A stretch of 64,000 bases of DNA from Dongia deserti (GCF_003574735.1 NZ_QORW01000001.1:124001-188000), one strand, 5' to 3'; counted from the first letter of the stretch, positions 1-12,042 are shown. Made by a program: numbers and translations. The notes: generated by a model from the letters alone, not told the origin.

Positions 1-36
1 TGGCATCCAAGATGACGCCCTTCATCGGGGGCGTTC

Positions 37-2391
37 ATGCTTGGCAATCTCAGCCTAAAAACCAAGATCATTCTGTCCGTGTTCCTGGCTTCCGCCACGA
101 CGGCGTCGGTCGTGACCGCTTTGGTGCTGTGGTTCGCGGTCGAGGACGCACAGAAATCCGCCAAGGCGTTCGTGTTCGAGACGGCGGAACGCAATGCACA
201 GCAAATCACTATCCAGCTCGAGCGCGCCATGACGGAAGCGCGAGGGATCGGCAGCGCATTGGTGGGCCTCAAATCGGCCGGCAATTTCGACCGCAAGCAC
301 TACACGAGTCTGGTGAAAGGCGCCCTGGAAGCCGATGCAAGCCTGTTCGGCACGTGGACGGGTTGGGAACCGAAGGCGCTCGACGGCAATGACGATGCTT
401 TCGTCGGCAAGCCGGGGCATGACGACACCGGTCGCTTCATCCCCTATTGGTTCCGCCAGGATGGCAAGCCTGTGCTCGAGCCACTGAAGGACTATGCGGT
501 CGAGGGCAACGGCGACTACTACCAGATTCCGTTCAAGACCGGGCAACAGGCGGTGCTCGAGCCCTACTCCTACCGCGCCGGCGACCGCGACGTCCTGATG
601 ACATCGCTGGCCGTGCCGCTGTTTCACAAGGACAAGATCGTCGGTGTTGCGGGTGTCGACCTTGAGTTGACCGGGTTGCAGACGATCGTTGCCGGGATCA
701 AGCCGTTCGAGACCGGCTTCGGCACGCTGATCTCAAACGGCGGCACCTACGCCGCGCATCCGGATTCCGCCCTGTTGACGAAGGGATTGGCCGATGTCGG
801 CGATCTCGACGCGGTCAAGCGTGCGATTGCCGCCGGCAAAACCTATTCGACCATCGAATCATCGGCACGGGTGGGCGGCGAGGCGTTCAAGGTCTACGTG
901 CCGATCCACATCGGCAGCGCACCGACGCCGTGGGCGCTCGAAGTGGTCGCGCCCATGGACAAGGTGATGGCGCCGGTCAACGCCCTGATGTGGAATTGCG
1001 TGCTGGCTTCGCTCAGCGTACTCGCCGTCAGCGTGCTGGGCGCCTGGATGGTCGGCAGCTCCATCGGCAAGCCGATCCGGAGAGCAACGGAGACCCTGGC
1101 GAGACTCGCGCAGGGCGATACCGACATCGCTATTCCGAACACGGCGCGCAAGGACGAGATTGGCACCCTGCGCAAAGCCATGAGCGATCTGAAGCAGGCT
1201 GTCGCCAATGCCGCTAGGCTGGGCCAGATCGTCGAGGATCTGCCGCTGCCGGTCGCGGCGGTCGATCCGATGACAGGCTACAGAATCGGCTATGTCAACG
1301 CGGCCGCACGCGCGCTGCTGGACAAGCTCGCGCCCACCATCGGGTTCGGCGGCAACGATGCTGTCGGCAAGCGCAGTGCCGTTCTGTTCGGTGATACGGC
1401 GGAATTGAAGGCGGTGCTCGATGATTCCTCGCGACTGCCGGCTACTGGCCTCGCGCATGTGGGCGCCGAGGCGCTGCGAATCAGCCTGTCCCCCGTCAAG
1501 AACCGGTCCGGCGAAATCATCGATGCCGTGATGAGCCTGGACGTGGTGACGCAACAGGAACAGCTGGCCAGGGATTTCGAGGCCCAGGTGAAAGCCTTGG
1601 TGGAGACGGTCGCCAAGTCCTCCAGCGACGTGGAAAGCAGTGCGCAAACCATGGCGAGCACGGCCAGCGAAACGGAATCGCGAGCCAATGCGGCGGCGGA
1701 TGCCGCCGCCCATGCCAGCGGCAACGTCCAGGCGGTGGCGGCCGCCAGCGAAGAACTGTCCCTGTCCATCGCGGAGATCGGCAAGCAGATCGAGCAATCG
1801 GCCGTCATCGCGCAGCGTGCGGTCGAAGAGGCCAAATCGACCGACGCGACGGTCCAGGGCCTCGCCCAGGCCGCGGAGCGAATCGGCGACGTGGTGCGGC
1901 TGATCAACGAGATCGCCAGTCAAACCAACCTGCTGGCGCTCAATGCCACCATCGAAGCGGCCCGCGCCGGCGATGCCGGCAAGGGATTCGCGGTAGTCGC
2001 ATCGGAAGTGAAGAACTTGGCAACACAGACCGGCAAGGCGACGGAAGAGATCGCCGAGCAGATCGCCGGCATCCAGCAAACCACCGGCAGTGCGGTTTCG
2101 GCCATCCGATCGATCGGCGCCACGGTCGACGAGGTCAGCGCGATCGTCGCGGCGATTTCCGCGGCGGTGGTGCAGCAGAGCGCGGCAACGCAGGAGATCG
2201 CCCGCAATGTCCAGGCGGCCTCGGTCGGGACCGGGGACGTGTCGCAGAACATCGGCGCCGCTGCGCACTCCGCCTCGCAATCCGGCGACGTGGCCGACAG
2301 CCTGAAGGCGACGGCCCAAGCGTTGGGCGAGAAGATGGGCGATCTGCGCCGGCAGGTCGATCAGTTCATGACGCAGATCCGCGCGGCCTGA
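37..2391 (+). CDS. Methyl-accepting chemotaxis protein with Cache, HAMP, PAS-like and MCP signalling domains
   Basis: Transmembrane chemoreceptor, 784 aa, that would couple a periplasmic ligand signal to CheA/CheW. The first membrane helix is at about residues 9-33 and a large periplasmic Cache-type sensor at about 40-305. A second helix lies at about 316-340, followed by HAMP (about 341-395). A PAS-like segment at about 396-505 precedes the long cytoplasmic coiled coil. The hairpin-tip signature EIASQTNLLALNATIEAARA starts near residue 625. A GGGGGCG ribosome-binding site precedes the ATG at 37. The last 26 bp overlap the 3' end of the convergent glycosyltransferase. No che genes are in view, so it is an orphan receptor here. 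The ligand cannot be read from sequence; Cache sensors usually bind small organic acids or amino acids. Confidence 0.95.
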   Translation: MLGNLSLKTKIILSVFLASATTASVVTALVLWFAVEDAQKSAKAFVFETAERNAQQITIQLERAMTEARGIGSALVGLKSAGNFDRKHYTSLVKGALEADASLFGTWTGWEPKALDGNDDAFVGKPGHDDTGRFIPYWFRQDGKPVLEPLKDYAVEGNGDYYQIPFKTGQQAVLEPYSYRAGDRDVLMTSLAVPLFHKDKIVGVAGVDLELTGLQTIVAGIKPFETGFGTLISNGGTYAAHPDSALLTKGLADVGDLDAVKRAIAAGKTYSTIESSARVGGEAFKVYVPIHIGSAPTPWALEVVAPMDKVMAPVNALMWNCVLASLSVLAVSVLGAWMVGSSIGKPIRRATETLARLAQGDTDIAIPNTARKDEIGTLRKAMSDLKQAVANAARLGQIVEDLPLPVAAVDPMTGYRIGYVNAAARALLDKLAPTIGFGGNDAVGKRSAVLFGDTAELKAVLDDSSRLPATGLAHVGAEALRISLSPVKNRSGEIIDAVMSLDVVTQQEQLARDFEAQVKALVETVAKSSSDVESSAQTMASTASETESRANAAADAAAHASGNVQAVAAASEELSLSIAEIGKQIEQSAVIAQRAVEEAKSTDATVQGLAQAAERIGDVVRLINEIASQTNLLALNATIEAARAGDAGKGFAVVASEVKNLATQTGKATEEIAEQIAGIQQTTGSAVSAIRSIGATVDEVSAIVAAISAAVVQQSAATQEIARNVQAASVGTGDVSQNIGAAAHSASQSGDVADSLKATAQALGEKMGDLRRQVDQFMTQIRAA

Positions 2392-4027
2392 CGCGGATCA
2401 GGCCGATCTTCGCCAGGAAGGCGGCGTTGCGCAGCAGCAGCGCGCGATCCGCGTCGTTCAGGCCCGCACCGATGGCAGCCAGATCGGTCCCGCTCTGCTC
2501 CATCACCTTGCGCAGCACATGCTCGCACAGATCGAGCCGCAGGCGGTGCTTGGCGAAGCTGAACAGATGATGATCGACAATTGTGGTGAGATTGCCGGGG
2601 AAGTCGCCGCGCTCCAGCCGGTGTTGCAATGACAACGTCTCGCTCGGGTAATCGGCGAACAAGGTGAAGGGATCGGCGCGGGCGGGCCAGTGGATCGCGC
2701 CCAGTGCCGGCGCGAACTCCGTCGCCGCGGCACGGCGCGCTGCCAGCTCGGCCCAGAGTTCCTGATAGCGCGCGATCACATGGCGCCAATCGAACGTCCC
2801 TTGCGCTGTCTTGCGCGCCGCTGCTCCGAGCTTGGCGCATAGATCGGGATTGTTGATCAGCGTGACATACGCCTCTGCCGTCGCATCGATATCGACGGCA
2901 ATGAACTGGCTGGCATAACCGCAATAGCGGTCATAGGTGTCGATGCCGATCGCATGGGCATCGGCCAGGTCCACGCCCAGCCCTGGCGGCGGTGCCAGCG
3001 TCGGCACGCGGATGCCATGCTCGCCATGCTGCACGGTGTCGCGATAGCCATCCCAATCGGTCACCACGCTGGGCAGGCCCGCCGCCATCGCCTCGATCGG
3101 CGTCAGGCCGAAAGTCTCCTGGATATTGTCAGAGAGCGAGGTGAAGATGTCCGCTGCTTGCCAGATCGCGAAACGCACCTCGGGCTTGCGCGCATCCAGG
3201 AAATGTGCGGTGACGCTGGGGCAGAAGTCCCTGGCGCCGTCGCGGAAGGCAGTCTCGATGAAGTCATTGGCAAACCAGCCGGCCTGGACCAGGTGCAGGC
3301 GCTTGGCCGTGCGCTGGGCCGCGCGCTCCAGGGCCAGATACATGGGATAGGGATGCGCCTTGGCATGAAAGCTGAGGCGACCGACGAACAGGAAGACAAC
3401 GTCGTCGGGCCCGATGCCAAGCGCGTCCCGCTGCGTCGCGCGTATGGCGGGGTCCATTGCGAAGCGCGCGCAGTCGACGCCGAGGGGAATGATCGGCAAT
3501 TGAGGGCGGGGGACTCGCTGCGCCCCCAGGCGGCCCTTCAGATACGCCGCCTGCTCATCCATCAGGGCTTCGACCATGGTCCGGACGGTCTTCGCGGTGC
3601 AGATGAGCGCATCCCATTCCTGGACGGGTGCTACGGCAAACTCGGCGATCATATCCATCGCGCCTGAGGATGCCGTAGTATGGGTGATACCGGTCAGGCT
3701 ATAGGCGCGCTGGTCGCGCCCGCGCCGGCGCCAGGCATGATCATGCAGGCTGGGATCCGGGATATAGAGCGCGCCGGGCTTGGCCAGGCCGGTTGGGTTG
3801 GCCCAAGGAATCCACTCGACCGGCGTCGCGCCGACGCTGCGCGCCAGGCCGGCGAATTGTTCCGCCGCCTTGCGCTCCGAGGCATAGCAATAGAAGCGCT
3901 CGACCCCGGCGTGGCGCAGAAAGGCGTCCAGGAACCCCTCGCCCGCCGCCATCCGGCCCATGAGCTTCGGGCCGGTCGTGTCGTAGCCGGCAGGGACGTA
4001 ATGAATGGCGGCGTTGGCTGGCGGCAT
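2366..4027 (-). CDS. Glycosyltransferase, GT4 (GT-B fold) family
   Basis: Predicted retaining glycosyltransferase of 553 aa using a nucleotide-sugar donor. The C-terminal donor-binding half holds NIQETFGLTPIEAMAAGLPS near residues 300-325, the E-x7-E type signature of GT4 enzymes, preceded by the FLFVGRLSFHAKAHP strand-loop typical of the family. After the GT-B core there is a C-terminal tail of about 120 residues that I do not recognise. ATG at 4027 is preferred because GGGAG lies 5-6 nt upstream; a TTG at 4039 is the in-frame alternative. It stands alone, convergent with the chemoreceptor, so acceptor and pathway are unknown. Confidence 0.88.
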   Translation of the reverse strand: MPPANAAIHYVPAGYDTTGPKLMGRMAAGEGFLDAFLRHAGVERFYCYASERKAAEQFAGLARSVGATPVEWIPWANPTGLAKPGALYIPDPSLHDHAWRRRGRDQRAYSLTGITHTTASSGAMDMIAEFAVAPVQEWDALICTAKTVRTMVEALMDEQAAYLKGRLGAQRVPRPQLPIIPLGVDCARFAMDPAIRATQRDALGIGPDDVVFLFVGRLSFHAKAHPYPMYLALERAAQRTAKRLHLVQAGWFANDFIETAFRDGARDFCPSVTAHFLDARKPEVRFAIWQAADIFTSLSDNIQETFGLTPIEAMAAGLPSVVTDWDGYRDTVQHGEHGIRVPTLAPPPGLGVDLADAHAIGIDTYDRYCGYASQFIAVDIDATAEAYVTLINNPDLCAKLGAAARKTAQGTFDWRHVIARYQELWAELAARRAAATEFAPALGAIHWPARADPFTLFADYPSETLSLQHRLERGDFPGNLTTIVDHHLFSFAKHRLRLDLCEHVLRKVMEQSGTDLAAIGAGLNDADRALLLRNAAFLAKIGLIRVRPRGSAS

Positions 4028-4203
4028 CGGTACTCCCAAATCTGGGGCTGGAGACTAGCACACGCCCCGCAAAATGCGCGCCGTGCTCACGGTGCCTGCA
4101 GGTCACATTCGCCTCGAATTTTCCGATCATCCGCACGCTTAAGGGCTTCTTAGCATTCCCGCGGCAAACAATCCCCTGTTTGGGGAAACACCCGGTTCAC
4201 GTC

Positions 4204-4764
4204 ATGACAAGCCGACGCCCGCTCTTTTATCGCAAGGAAAAACCGCGCTCCATCTCGAAGACCGGCCTGCTGCTCTGCCTCCTGCTCGCAGGCGGCGTCA
4301 TGCTGGTGCCAGTCGGCGGCCATGTCGTACAGGCAGCCAAGGTGAAGCTGCGTGATTACGCCTTGCGCTCCGGTCTGATCGATTTCAGTGATTGCGTCGT
4401 GACTCCCGAACACGCGCTCGCCTGCAGCAGCAACGCTGCGGGTACCCCCTTGCCGGTCGCGCTGCGACAAATCGAAGACAGTCGCGCAGATGCCGCAGCA
4501 GCGAGGGAACAGCGCCTGAAAGCCGAGCGCAAGGTGCGCGAGCTCGTGATGGACGTGGAACGGTTGACCGCACAGCTGAGGCGCGCCGAGCTCGCCGCCG
4601 GCGCCGGCAGCCCTTTCTCATCGCTCAAAGGAGACGTCAGGCCGACGGGGTTCGCGGTCACCAATCCGAGCACCGGCAGCATGATGAACACCGTCACCGG
4701 GCCGCAACCCGAGGCGGCACAACAGGCTGATCCAGCCTTCTCGCCACCGGCAGAAGAAGATTAA
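4204..4764 (+). CDS. Hypothetical single-pass membrane protein with coiled coil
   Basis: Unrecognised protein of about 186 aa. A basic N-terminus (MTSRRPLFYRKEKPRSISK) precedes a hydrophobic helix at about residues 22-42, giving an N-in signal anchor. A charged, Ala/Arg/Glu-rich stretch at about 95-130 is probably a coiled coil, and the tail is Pro/Ala-rich. Two cysteines (DFSDCVV and ALACSSN) could form a periplasmic disulfide. ATG at 4204 is used; an in-frame TTG at 4180 is possible, and neither has a strong ribosome-binding site. It lies upstream of the DUF4129-MoxR operon, separated by about 180 bp. Function unknown. Confidence 0.65.
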   Translation: MTSRRPLFYRKEKPRSISKTGLLLCLLLAGGVMLVPVGGHVVQAAKVKLRDYALRSGLIDFSDCVVTPEHALACSSNAAGTPLPVALRQIEDSRADAAAAREQRLKAERKVRELVMDVERLTAQLRRAELAAGAGSPFSSLKGDVRPTGFAVTNPSTGSMMNTVTGPQPEAAQQADPAFSPPAEED

Positions 4765-4945
4765 GCGCGCCAGGTCTCGACGCGCACCGTCGGGCCAACC
4801 TATCAGCGTCGCCGTCGACTTGGCTCTGCGCGCGCCGCTTTGCAAGCGGCTCCTGCCGCCCTTGGCCGTGTTCCCGCACCGTGCTAGGGTTTGGTTCCTG
4901 CGGCGTCACGGCCCAGGGTCCAATGGGCTGGATATGTAGACGTCT

Positions 4946-5722
4946 GTGATTGGGGGCAGCAGGGCAAGATTGGTTGCAGCCGGGGGACCCGGCCTTTGTG
5001 TCATGGTCCTCACGACGATCCTGCATGCCTCACCGGCGGCGCTGGCCGATGAAGCGGACCTCCAGCAGATCCGAAGCCAGGCGGAACGAGCTCTCGAAGG
5101 CGGCGAAATTCAGCGAGATGCGCCCCTGGCGGAGCGTGTACGCCAGCAATCGGAGAGCATTGCCAAGGACCCGACATTGCAACACGAACCGCCTCAACCC
5201 GGTGATCCGCCGGACGAGGCTCGGTTCAGTATGCCGATTCCAGGCGACATCGTTCTCTATCTGCTGCTGACTGTCCTCGCTGTCGCGCTCTGCATCGTGC
5301 TCTACCACCTCTATCGCACGTATGCTTCGGGCCGGCGCCTTACCGCGCGGGACTTGAACCAGCCGCTTGAGCTCGGCAGCCGGCCGATCGCGCGCGCCGT
5401 GGACGAGCGGTTGCCGGACCTGGATGAGATCGAGCGGCTGGCCGTGGCCGGCGCTTATGCCGAAGCGGTCCACCTGATGCTGCTGCGCGCGCTCGAAGCG
5501 CTGCGCCGTCGGCTTGGCACGAGCTGGGCGAAGTCGATGACCAGCCGGGAGATCGCGCGCCGTTCCGAACTCCCGGCAACGGACCGCCAAGCGTTGAAGA
5601 TGCTGGTTGGCGCAGTCGAGATCAGCCGTTTCGGTGGCCGGAGCGCCAACGAACAGATCTATCGCGCCTGCCTCGATCAGTACCGCCTGATCGGAAGCGA
5701 GCGCGGGATGGCCCGGACATGA
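4946..5722 (+). CDS. DUF4129 domain-containing membrane protein
   Basis: First gene of a tight six-gene operon. The 258-aa protein has an N-terminal hydrophobic segment (about residues 10-32, ending ALA-D, compatible with a signal peptide), a polar linker, a transmembrane helix at about 97-120 (IVLYLLLTVLAVALCIVLYH) and a cytoplasmic C-terminal DUF4129 domain of about 100 residues, with the family pattern of a long helix followed by LTSREIARR and VEISRFGGR-like elements. DUF4129 proteins are typically encoded beside MoxR/DUF58 genes and sometimes fused to transglutaminases. The start is a GTG at 4946. The stop overlaps the next ATG by 4 nt, implying translational coupling. No biochemical function is established. 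Confidence 0.8.
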   Translation: MIGGSRARLVAAGGPGLCVMVLTTILHASPAALADEADLQQIRSQAERALEGGEIQRDAPLAERVRQQSESIAKDPTLQHEPPQPGDPPDEARFSMPIPGDIVLYLLLTVLAVALCIVLYHLYRTYASGRRLTARDLNQPLELGSRPIARAVDERLPDLDEIERLAVAGAYAEAVHLMLLRALEALRRRLGTSWAKSMTSREIARRSELPATDRQALKMLVGAVEISRFGGRSANEQIYRACLDQYRLIGSERGMART

Positions 5723-6967
5723 GCAGCCCAAGCGACGCGCGCGAAGGCCGGCCAGGCGAGCTCTTCTCGCCGCGCACGCTCATGCTGGTCATTGCGATCG
5801 GGATCGCCGCCTTTGCCGGCATGCTCTATCTACAGCTGTTCGCCGATCCGGACGATCCGGACTTCCAGGTCGGCGCCACCACCTATTCCAGCTCCGCGAT
5901 CGGCCACAAGGCACTCCTGGAAACGCTGCGCCGCATCGATGTGCCGGTTATCGTCAGCCGCTTTCGCTCCGGCGAAAAGGCCGGCAGCGGCAGCCTCCTC
6001 GTGCTGGCGGAGCCGGACGACAACGCGATCGCGAAGGCGCTCCTCGGCGGGTTCGGCAATGTCCCTCGGGGTCTGCTCGTCCTCCCGAAGTGGGAGGGGC
6101 GCCGGGATCTCTCGAAGCCCCGCTGGGTACGCAAGATGGATCCCGTTTCGATCGAGTCCGTCGAGCGCGTGCTCGACCACGCGCAGATTGATGCGCTGAT
6201 CAAGCGGATCCAGGGCACGTTCACAATCGAAATGCCGGAGTTCGGCGGCCGGATCGAGCTGACCGATCCACAGGTCCTCATCGATACACGCGGCCTGAGG
6301 CCGATCGTCTCCTTGAAGGGCGGCGTTCTGATCGGCGAAGTGCGGCTTGGGTCCGGCCGGCAATGGGTGCTGTCGGATCCGGATCTCATTTCCAATCACG
6401 GGATCGATGAAGCAGACAACGTCATTGTGGCTGTCTCCATGATCGAGAAGCTGCGGCCCAGCAGCGGCGTTGTGATCTTCGACGAGACCATCCACGGATT
6501 CGAGCAGCGGCCGAACTTGCTGAAGACCGCCTTCGAGTTGCCTTTCAGCATCGTCACCTTGTCCAGCGCGGTCGCGATCCTGCTGGCGATCTGGGGCGGC
6601 ATGATGCGCTTCGGCCGACCGGAACCAGGCCAGCGCGCGCTGCAGCCCGGCAAGGTCACGCTGATCCGCACGACGGCCGACCTGTTGCGGCACGCGAGCC
6701 GCAGGAGCGGCACCGTTGAGCTGGTGCTCACACGCTATCTGCGCGCTCAGATCGCCGACATGGTTGCGCGGCTGAACGGGCCGCGGGGCCTCAGCGAAAG
6801 CCGCCAGATCGCCTGGCTCGACGATCTCGCCAACGCGCGGCGGCTGCGATCGCAACTGCACCCGATCGCCGCCGCCATCGATTCCGCGACGCGCGCCGGT
6901 TCAACCGAGCCCGGACGGGCCATGCGCCTGGCCGCCGACTTGCACGCATGGAAGCAGGAGTTTTTGT

Positions 6968-7920
<953 letters not shown>

Positions 7921-7924
<4 letters not shown>

Positions 7925-9234
7925 TACAGCCCAGCCGCCGCGCAATCGTACTGGTCGCAGCCGCGGCCCCGCTGTCGCTGGCGATCGCGGCGCTGGATGC
8001 GGAGCTCTGGCCCGTCGGTCTCGGCTACCTGATGTTCGTGCTGGCCCTGATGGCGGTTGATGGCGCCCGGGCTCTGCCGCCCAGGCGCTTATCGGTCTCT
8101 GTGCGGCCCGTCGACAGCCTCTTCATCGGCGAGCCCGCCAGCCTCGACGTGGCCGTGGCGACCGATTGGCCGACCCCTCCGCAGGATGTGGAAGCGCGGG
8201 TCGATATCGCACCGGTCGTGGATGCGCCACCGCTCTCCCGCGCGGCGCTGTCGCCGGAGACTCCGGTCAGCTTTCAGATGCCGCTGCGCCCGTTGCGGCG
8301 CGGGCTGGCGGAGATCGAAGCCCTGTGGCTGCGCTGGCGCGGCAGCTATGGCTTGGTGGAACGGCGCTATCGCATGCCAATGGGGGTCAAGATCCGCATC
8401 CTCCCCTCCATCCGCGCCGCCCGCGGCGCCGCCCTGCACTTCACGGCGATCGATTCGATGCTGGGCGTCAAGGCGCAGCGGGAGCTTGGCACCGGTTCCG
8501 AATTCGACGCCTTGCGCGATTACATTCCCGGCCTGGACCGCCGCACCATCGACTGGAAGCACTCGGCGCGCCACTACCGGCTGGTGAGCAAGGAGTTCCG
8601 CACCGAGCGCAACCACCAGATCGTACTCGCGTTCGATACCGGCCATCTGATGCAGGAACCCCTGTCTGGAATCCCCAAGCTGGATCACGCCATCAACGCC
8701 GGGCTGCTGTTGTCCTATGTCTCGCTCAAGGCCGGTGATCGCGTCGGACTGATGGCGTTCGATGCGCAGGTCGATCGCTACCTGGAGCCGGTGGGCGGCG
8801 TGCAGACCTTTGCGCGCCTGCGCCGGCAGGTGGCGGAGATCGAATATTCCGCGGTCGAGACCAACTTCACCCTCGCGCTGACCGATCTGATGAGCCGTCT
8901 CAACCGCCGGTCGCTCATCGTCATCATGACCGAGTTCGTCGACACCGTGACGGCGGAGCTGATGGTGGAGAATGTGGCACGGTTGGCGCACCGGCACCTG
9001 GTGCTGTTCGTCACCTTGAAGGATCCGCAGATCGAGTCGATGATCGACCAGCACCCCCGTGCATTCCGCGACGTTGCGGAATCGGTTGCGGCCGAGGATA
9101 TGCGGCGTGACCGGCTGGTGGTTCTGGAACGGCTGCGGCGCCTGGGCGTGCAGTGCCTGGAAGCGCCGCACGAGCGCTTCGGGACCGACCTATTGAACCG
9201 CTATCTCGACATTAAGCGGCGGGAGCTGATTTGA
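7921..9234 (+). CDS. DUF58 domain-containing protein (vWA-like)
   Basis: Protein of 437 aa with two N-terminal membrane helices (about residues 8-47) and a beta-rich middle. The DUF58 hallmark follows ([20 protein letters not shown], about 195-215) and leads into a vWA-like fold with a metal-site-like LAFDTGHLM strand and a DRVGLMAFD segment. DUF58 proteins are the usual partners of MoxR ATPases and are thought to act as adaptors or substrate receptors. It is coupled to moxR by ATGA and lies 4 nt before the SpoIIM-like gene. Confidence 0.92.
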
Positions 9235-9238
9235 CGCG

Positions 9239-10258
9239 ATGAAGCGCACCATCCTCAAGAGCAGCCAGTTCCGCAAGGAACGCGAGGCGAGCTGGCGCGA
9301 ACTGGACTCGCTGGTGGGACGGATGGAGAAGAGATCCACCGCCGCGCTGGAGCCCTCGGAACTGATGCGCCTACCGACGCTGTATCGCGCGGCCTTGTCG
9401 TCCTTGAGCGTCGCGCGCGCCATCTCGCTCGATCGCAGCCTGCTCGCTTATCTCGAGAACCTGGCGAACCGCGCCTATTTCCAGATCTATGGCCCGCGCG
9501 CCGGCCTGGGCGAGGTGCTGGCAGGATTCTTCGCACGCTCCTGGCCGAATGCGGTTCGCGCGACCGGCCGCCCGGCCCTGCTCAGCATCGCCGTCACGAT
9601 CCTGAGCGCGCTGGCCGGATATTGGCTGACCATGGCGGACATGGAATGGTACTACACCCTGATGCCGGAGGATCTGGCAGCGGGACGTTCGCCGGCGTCT
9701 TCTACCGAATCGCTGCGCGCCGTACTCTATGACGGCGACGACGCCGACGGCGGGGCGCTCTCGGCCTTCTCGTCCTTTCTATTCGTGCACAATTCACGTA
9801 TCGCGCTCCTGTGTTTCGCGCTCGGGATCGCGCTCGGTGTCCCGACCCTGCTGCTGCTCGTGAGCAACGGTCTGATGCTCGGATCGTTCTTCGCGCTCTA
9901 TGCTAGCCGCGGGCTGGGTTTCGAGCTCGGCGGCTGGCTGATCATCCATGGCGGCACGGAGCTGCTGGCGGTCGCCTTGTGCGGCGGCGCCGGCCTTGCG
10001 CTGGCCGACGCCTTCCTGTTTCCGGGCCAGAAGACCCGGCTCCAGAGCCTGGCCGAGCGTGGTCGGCTGGCCGGCTTAGTCGCGCTGGGCGCCGTCTTCA
10101 TGCTGGCGATCGCCGGCATCCTGGAAGGAATCGGGCGCCAGGTGATCACCGATGATCTTATGCGCTACACGATCGGCATCGGTATGCTGGTCCTCTGGTC
10201 GTTCTATTTCCTGACTGGAGATCGCAGCTCACCGCAGGACGGATCGTCTCATGACTGA
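9239..10258 (+). CDS. Stage II sporulation protein M (SpoIIM)-like membrane protein
   Basis: Polytopic protein of 339 aa. About 115 residues of soluble N-terminus precede five or so hydrophobic segments and carry the SpoIIM-family patterns SSFLFVHNSRIALLCFALGI and HGGTELLAVALCGGAGLAL. In Bacillus, SpoIIM acts with SpoIID/SpoIIP in septal wall degradation. This organism type does not sporulate and no SpoIID/P is nearby, so the role is probably a general envelope one tied to the MoxR operon. It overlaps the RDD gene by 8 nt. Confidence 0.88.
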   Translation: MKRTILKSSQFRKEREASWRELDSLVGRMEKRSTAALEPSELMRLPTLYRAALSSLSVARAISLDRSLLAYLENLANRAYFQIYGPRAGLGEVLAGFFARSWPNAVRATGRPALLSIAVTILSALAGYWLTMADMEWYYTLMPEDLAAGRSPASSTESLRAVLYDGDDADGGALSAFSSFLFVHNSRIALLCFALGIALGVPTLLLLVSNGLMLGSFFALYASRGLGFELGGWLIIHGGTELLAVALCGGAGLALADAFLFPGQKTRLQSLAERGRLAGLVALGAVFMLAIAGILEGIGRQVITDDLMRYTIGIGMLVLWSFYFLTGDRSSPQDGSSHD

Positions 10259-11216
10259 TGCGCGGCTCTATGCGGCGACATCGCAGCTGACCAGAGGCCC
10301 GCTCGAGCGGGCCGAAAGCGGACGGCGCCAAGCCGCGATTCTCACGCCGGAGGGCGTGGAACTCAGGGTCGAGCTGGCGGAGCGTGGCGAGCGTGCTGGC
10401 GCCTTCCTGATCGACGCGCTTATCATCGTCGCGGCGGTGATCGCGCTGGTGTTCTTGACCTTGTATCTCATGACCGCGCTGGAGGGCTACGCGCTCGCCG
10501 CCGGGCTGGTGGTCTTCTTCTTCATCCGCACGTTCTACTTTGCATTCTTCGAGCTGTTGTGGCGGGGGCGGACGCCCGGCAAGCGCCTCATCGGCTTGCG
10601 CGTCATCGACCGCGCGGGCGGACCGCTGCGGCCCAGCTCCATCGTCGTGCGTAACCTCCTGCGCGAGATCGAGGTGTTCCTGCCGCTGTCGGTGATGATG
10701 ATGCCGGAGACGGTCGGCAATGCGGCCTGGATCCGCCTGTTCATGACGATCTGGATCGGCATCTTCGCGCTGATGCCGCTGTTCAACCGGCAGGGCCTGC
10801 GTGTGGGCGACATGGTGGCGGGAACGCTGGTGGTCGCCTCACCCAAGGCGGCGCTGCTGCCCGATCTCGTGGAGAAGGCAGTCTCTCCCGCCAGCATCCG
10901 CAGAATGCAACCGGCATCGGTCGACCAGCGGTTCACGTTCACACCACAGCAGCTGGAGCATTACGGCATCTATGAGCTGCAAACGCTGGAAGCCGTACTC
11001 CGGCGGGACGATGTGCATGCCAGCCAAACACGGCGCGAGATCGCCGAACGCATCCGCAAGAAGATCGGCTGGACCGAGGAGCAAGCCGGCTGGGACCTCC
11101 GCTATGACGGCCTGGTGACCGAGTTTCTGCAGGCCTTCTACGTCGCCCAGCGCGCGCACCTCGAGCACAAGATGCTCTTTGGCAAGCGCCGCAGGGACAA
11201 GCACGACAAGGTGTAG
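10251..11216 (+). CDS. RDD-family membrane protein
   Basis: Last gene of the operon, 321 aa. After a soluble start the RDD domain begins at about residue 45 ([20 protein letters not shown], containing the conserved Arg and Asp), with further helices at about 80-100, 145-160 and 165-180. The [13 protein letters not shown] motif is characteristic of RDD proteins. A hydrophilic tail of about 115 residues follows. Some RDD proteins have been linked to ion transport or osmotic stress, but this subtype, beside SpoIIM and DUF58, has no assigned activity. It converges on the three membrane paralogues with 9 bp between stops. Confidence 0.88.
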   Translation: MTDARLYAATSQLTRGPLERAESGRRQAAILTPEGVELRVELAERGERAGAFLIDALIIVAAVIALVFLTLYLMTALEGYALAAGLVVFFFIRTFYFAFFELLWRGRTPGKRLIGLRVIDRAGGPLRPSSIVVRNLLREIEVFLPLSVMMMPETVGNAAWIRLFMTIWIGIFALMPLFNRQGLRVGDMVAGTLVVASPKAALLPDLVEKAVSPASIRRMQPASVDQRFTFTPQQLEHYGIYELQTLEAVLRRDDVHASQTRREIAERIRKKIGWTEEQAGWDLRYDGLVTEFLQAFYVAQRAHLEHKMLFGKRRRDKHDKV

Positions 11217-11225
11217 TTGATCCCC

Positions 11226-12032
11226 TCAGTCGAACACGTGCGCAACGTGCTCCGGATCTGGGCCGTCGCGTTCGATGCGGAGTAGCCGATAGACGACGGC
11301 AGGCATGATGGTGGCAGCGATCAGAAGAACGGTCGCCCAGGCCCACCAGACAATGTAGAACGTCCAACCCGGATGCTGGGTATCGTACGCGTTCGCCATC
11401 ACAACTACAGTGGTGCCGCCGAGATAAATCACCCAAAACATGACATTGAGCACCAGAATTCGCCAAATCTGCGGCACGATCTGGCGGACGCTGCGGACGG
11501 CGCTGCTCCAGATCGACCTTCCCTCCCCCAGAAGGATTGGAAAGTAGAGATACGTGACCGTGCTGACGGTCAAGACATTGACGGCAACTATGACGTAATC
11601 CGTGATCGTGATCGTGATTTCCCCGTCTTCGGCAACGGATGCAAAAAACGCGGCGACCGGCCAGTGGGCTAGTGTGTTTATGATCAAGCTTGCGCACACA
11701 GCCTTTGGAAGCGATATCCAGAGACCACGGGACAGGCCAGTGGTGTCGCGGGTGTGCCCGCCGCCCGTTCCGAGAACCGCCATCGTGATCGGGACGATCG
11801 CGAACGTGTAGACGGCAGCGGAAAACCACACGTCGGAAAGGAACGACCAAGGGGAATCGTAGGAGTTGCCGTCCTCTGTCAATTTGTCCTGGATGGTAGA
11901 GAACATCGAGGCAAACATAGCGATGAGCAGAAATCGCCAGCGACGTGCAACAAAGGCATGCCACGACAGGGCCAGCACCCGACCGATCGTGAACCGTTCG
12001 GTCCAATCTGATAGCGCAGGGCTCAGCGACAC
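11226..12032 (-). CDS. Polytopic membrane protein, copy 3 of a local paralogous family
   Basis: Unassigned membrane protein (about 268 aa, roughly six hydrophobic helices). It shares end motifs with the two genes upstream on this strand: N-terminal RFTIGR before the first helix, and a C-terminal [10 protein letters not shown] followed by a terminal VFD. GTG at 12032 is preferred because GAGG lies 8 nt upstream; TTG at 12050 would extend it by 6 residues and overlap the upstream stop. It is the most diverged of the three and ends 9 bp from the RDD gene stop. Function unknown. Confidence 0.75.
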   Translation of the reverse strand: MSLSPALSDWTERFTIGRVLALSWHAFVARRWRFLLIAMFASMFSTIQDKLTEDGNSYDSPWSFLSDVWFSAAVYTFAIVPITMAVLGTGGGHTRDTTGLSRGLWISLPKAVCASLIINTLAHWPVAAFFASVAEDGEITITITDYVIVAVNVLTVSTVTYLYFPILLGEGRSIWSSAVRSVRQIVPQIWRILVLNVMFWVIYLGGTTVVVMANAYDTQHPGWTFYIVWWAWATVLLIAATIMPAVVYRLLRIERDGPDPEHVAHVFD

Positions 12033-12042
12033 GCGGCATGCC